NCBI RefSeq assembly: GCF_002006995.1
Contig: NZ_MRUL01000006.1
Coordinates: 1 to 64,000 of the forward strand
Direction of reading: 5' to 3'
Length of the DNA stretch: 64,000 nucleotides
Origin: Izhakiella australiensis
Lineage (GTDB): Bacteria; Pseudomonadota; Gammaproteobacteria; Enterobacterales; Enterobacteriaceae
Shown here: piece after piece, positions 61,449 through 64,000 of the stretch
Numbering within the stretch: position 1 is the first letter of the stretch
How the letters are laid out: every line of letters starts with the position of its first letter
Position numbers and translations under genes: made by a program
Notes under the pieces: model-generated
Told to the model about the DNA's origin: nothing
The model's input: only the letters and a program-made list of their open reading frames with translations
Databases searched by the model: none

Positions 61449-62231
61449 TTAATGGTGTGTTTTCAGCTGATTATCAACTTCTTCCTGCGCCTGTTTTAGC
61501 GCTTTCCGAAACGCCGGCAGGCTCTGCAGTCGTGAGTACTCTACCGCACCGACTATCCGCCCGGCGTTGACATCGCTTTGCCAGTGCGCGCCGCAAATCA
61601 CCCGGCTCTGACCGTACGTCCAGGCACGCTTGAACAGCTCGTCGCCACGATCCGGGCGCAGCTGAGCCAGTATCAGGGCGATAGTGGTCGCATAGGCGGT
61701 ATGTCCTGAAGGGTAAGAACCATTAGTACGCAGGAAACTTTCATCCGCGATCGGCTGGCAGGTGTGATGCTTGAAGTAAACAAAAGGACGTTCACGCATA
61801 TAGAACTTCTTAGCCGTTTCCGGCGCGTAATCGCCGCTATCTACGTTGAGATAATCCAGAATACGATACAGCGCCGGAGTGGTTTGCGCTGAAATCGTGA
61901 CGCCAAAAGGTTTAGAGAAAATGTGGGCAACATTTGGCGTACTCATATCTGAGTCACTGGTAGCCAGCTTCCAGCGCGCCGTGCCCTTCAGCGCATAGCC
62001 AGCCTTATATTCAGCAATGTCCAGCGCGAATAACGGATCGCCCTTTTTCGGCGGCGGCGGCAGATAGGCTTTGCTACTGAATGCCTGCGCCACGTCGTGG
62101 AAGGTTGGCCCGGTTGGTTTATGCCATGATGCGTCAGCTTTTGTCCCTGGTTGATCGGCTGCAAAGCTTGATGCGGTAAATAACAGACCGCATGCGGCAA
62201 AAAGCGCAGCGCTTAACGCTGATTTTTTCAT
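61449..62231 (-). CDS. Class A non-specific acid phosphatase (PhoN/PhoC type)
   Basis: Periplasmic phosphomonoesterase of the PAP2-related class A family; 260 aa. Signal peptide about 1-24 (SSFA-A). Complete family signature: K141-x6-R148-P149, PSGH (174-177) and S209-R210-x5-H216-x3-D220. It would release phosphate from organic phosphomonoesters. It is inserted between mrcB and fhuA, where E. coli has nothing, with its own spacing on both sides, so it looks like an accessory gene. phoN versus phoC naming cannot be decided. Confidence 0.9.
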   Translation of the reverse strand: MKKSALSAALFAACGLLFTASSFAADQPGTKADASWHKPTGPTFHDVAQAFSSKAYLPPPPKKGDPLFALDIAEYKAGYALKGTARWKLATSDSDMSTPNVAHIFSKPFGVTISAQTTPALYRILDYLNVDSGDYAPETAKKFYMRERPFVYFKHHTCQPIADESFLRTNGSYPSGHTAYATTIALILAQLRPDRGDELFKRAWTYGQSRVICGAHWQSDVNAGRIVGAVEYSRLQSLPAFRKALKQAQEEVDNQLKTHH

Positions 62232-62351
62232 CTTTATTCCTTAGTTGTAAAAAAGCGCGCGCATGCTAACAAAATCACCGCATCAAATTCGTGATCGATG
62301 ACCAACAATTTTCTGCATATTTTCCTAAATATTCAACAAGTTGTAAATTGG

Positions 62352-62385
62352 TGTAAAAAAAGCCGGACGTTTACACGCCCGGCTT
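62352..62385 (-). terminator. Terminator of mrcB
   Basis: Minus-strand AAAGCCGGGCG / CGTCCGGCTTT stem with a short loop, followed by TTTTTAC, about 20 bp after the mrcB stop. Confidence 0.85.
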
Positions 62386-62405
62386 TAGTTTCATCCCGCT
62401 AACGG

Positions 62406-64000
62406 TTATTTGCTGCCGAACATATCCTTAATCCAACCGGCTACGCCGTTACTGTCCTTTTTCTCATCCTGCGGGGGTTGCTGCTGCTGTGACTGCTCCG
62501 GCAGCATATGCTGTTGCTGTTGCTGCTGCGTCATCTGCTGCTGGATTAGCTGCTGCTGTTGCTGACAGAGGGCATTAGCATCTATTGTCCAGACCGGCAG
62601 CGTACGCCACACGTTGCCGCCGGAACCACAGACAAAGTTGCCAGCCGAATCAATATTCATTGACGCGATGTCCTCGGGCGGCGTCAGCACCAGCGGCAGC
62701 GGCGCCTGATTATCCAGATAGTGACGATAGATCTGCATCGCCCCGCTGGCGCCATACAGCCTGGTTGGTTTGTTGTTATCGCGGCCAACCCAGGTGATAG
62801 CGACTTCTTTACCATCTATACCGGCAAACCAGCTGTCCACCTGATTATTGGTCGTCCCGGTTTTGCCGGCCAGATGCGCATTGGGGAAGCGCGCGCCTAA
62901 CGCGCGGGCCGTACCGCGCAGTGCAACCTGTTGCAGCGAATACATGGTGAGGTAAGCCGCCTGAGCCGGCACGGCGCGCTCAGCCTGCGGATAGCTCTGA
63001 TAAAGCACTTTGCCATCTTCCGCGATAACGGAACGCAGCGCCGAAAGCGGCGCCCGATTGCCGCCGCTGGCGATGGTCTGGAACGCCTGCGCCACTTCGA
63101 TCGGCGTCAGGTTCAGGGCGCCGAGCAGCATCGCCGGAACCGGCTGAATCTGATCTTTCGGCGCCCCCAGCTTAGCCCAGGTGTTCACCACTGAATCCAG
63201 CCCCAGCGTCATACCGAGATTAACGGTCGGCACGTTCATTGAGTTGGTCAGCGCATCCACCAGCATCACCTGCCCGCTAAAGCGACGATCGTCATTCTGC
63301 GGTTTCCAGACCTGCCCATTTGGCAGCTTCAGCGCGATCGGGTTATCACCCAGCCAGGTATTCAGCCGATATTTATCCGGCTGGCTCAGCGCGGTGAGAT
63401 AGGTCGCCGGTTTCGCCAGTGACCCGATGGATCGACGCGCCTGCAGCGCACGGTTATAACCAGCAAACTGCGGATCGGCGCCGCCAACCATGGCGCGAAC
63501 TTCGCCGGTAAAGCGGTCAACGATCACCATTGCGGTTTCTAAATCATTAATACCCCGCTGCTTACGCAGCGTCGCGATGCCGTCAACCACCGCTTTCTCC
63601 GCCGCATCCTGAGAGACCGGATCGAGCGTGGTGAAAATCTTCACGCCGGAGAGATCCTGAACTTTGTCGCCCAGCTTGGCTTGCAGTTCATTACGCACCA
63701 TCTGCATAAAAGCAGGCTGAGGCGTCAGCACGCCCCCCTTCGGCTGCACGCCGAGCGGGCGGGCGGAGAGCATGTTGTACAGGTCCTGGTCGATATAATT
63801 TTGCTGCTGCAACAGGCGCAGCACCAGATTACGTCGTTCCAGCGCCAGCTTCGGATTGCGCCACGGATTATATAATGACGCGCCTTTTACCATACCAACC
63901 AGCAGCGCCTGCTGATCGAGGCTCAGCTCATCAACCGGACGACCGAAGTAGTAAAGGCTGGCCAGCGGGAAACCGCGGATCTGATCATTGCCAGCCTGGC
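62406..64000 (-). CDS. mrcB: Penicillin-binding protein 1b (partial, start beyond right edge)
   Basis: Bifunctional class A PBP for peptidoglycan glycosyl transfer and cross-linking, inner membrane. The C-terminal 531 codons are present; the reading frame stays open to the window end (FGRPVDELSLDQQALLVGM precedes the first visible Met), so the N-terminus and most of the transglycosylase domain are outside. Transpeptidase motifs SIGSLAKP (Ser nucleophile), SMN (in TNSMNVPT) and KTGTTNN are seen. The C-terminus is glutamine-rich before the conserved GVAGWIKDMFGS end. Confidence 0.96.
   Translation of the reverse strand, partial: QAGNDQIRGFPLASLYYFGRPVDELSLDQQALLVGMVKGASLYNPWRNPKLALERRNLVLRLLQQQNYIDQDLYNMLSARPLGVQPKGGVLTPQPAFMQMVRNELQAKLGDKVQDLSGVKIFTTLDPVSQDAAEKAVVDGIATLRKQRGINDLETAMVIVDRFTGEVRAMVGGADPQFAGYNRALQARRSIGSLAKPATYLTALSQPDKYRLNTWLGDNPIALKLPNGQVWKPQNDDRRFSGQVMLVDALTNSMNVPTVNLGMTLGLDSVVNTWAKLGAPKDQIQPVPAMLLGALNLTPIEVAQAFQTIASGGNRAPLSALRSVIAEDGKVLYQSYPQAERAVPAQAAYLTMYSLQQVALRGTARALGARFPNAHLAGKTGTTNNQVDSWFAGIDGKEVAITWVGRDNNKPTRLYGASGAMQIYRHYLDNQAPLPLVLTPPEDIASMNIDSAGNFVCGSGGNVWRTLPVWTIDANALCQQQQQLIQQQMTQQQQQQHMLPEQSQQQQPPQDEKKDSNGVAGWIKDMFGSK

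Overview
The window is chromosomal DNA of an enterobacterium (Enterobacterales). Nearly every gene has a close, same-order counterpart in the Escherichia coli interval from mrcB to the rrn operon after gmhB, read here in the opposite direction. Gene content (fhu next to a class A acid phosphatase, no nlpE or yadS, an oligo-uronate locus) fits an Erwiniaceae-type genome (Pantoea/Erwinia relatives). That assignment is inference; no 16S sequence lies in the window.

Layout. 1-323: leader and tandem P1/P2 promoters of an rRNA operon running off the left edge. 324-8392: gmhB, metNIQ with MetJ boxes, rcsF, trmO, proS, arfB-yaeQ, yaeP-rof. 8458-12771: a small c-type cytochrome translationally coupled to tilS, then gloA2 and the lysine decarboxylase ldcC. 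13005-32704: a long leftward block for envelope and macromolecule synthesis: accA, dnaE, rnhB, lpxB, lpxA, fabZ, lpxD, skp, bamA, rseP, cdsA, uppS, dxr, frr, pyrH, tsf, rpsB. 33049-38241: rightward map, glnD, dapD, yaeH.

38283-45430 is the accessory highlight. Five genes sit between yaeH and cdaR, which are neighbours in E. coli. They are a reductase very like the Sphingomonas A1 DEH reductase A1-R, a FadR-type GntR regulator, a PL17-like exo-lyase without a signal peptide, a secreted PF05426 (alginate-lyase-fold) lyase, and a sodium:solute symporter. Together they read as a compact pathway: periplasmic cleavage of a uronate polymer, symport of the products, cytoplasmic cleavage to unsaturated monomer, and reduction of DEH to KDG. 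Palindromes matching the FadR-subfamily operator pattern TNGTNNNACNA occur before each transcription unit, which suggests one local regulon.

45440-64000 returns to the conserved core: cdaR, degP, dgt, mtn-btuF, a small secreted protein where E. coli has yadS, erpA, clcA, hemL, the Fur-type fhuACDB ferrichrome operon, an inserted class A acid phosphatase, and the 3' part of mrcB cut by the right edge. No tRNA, insertion sequence, prophage or CRISPR array was seen.
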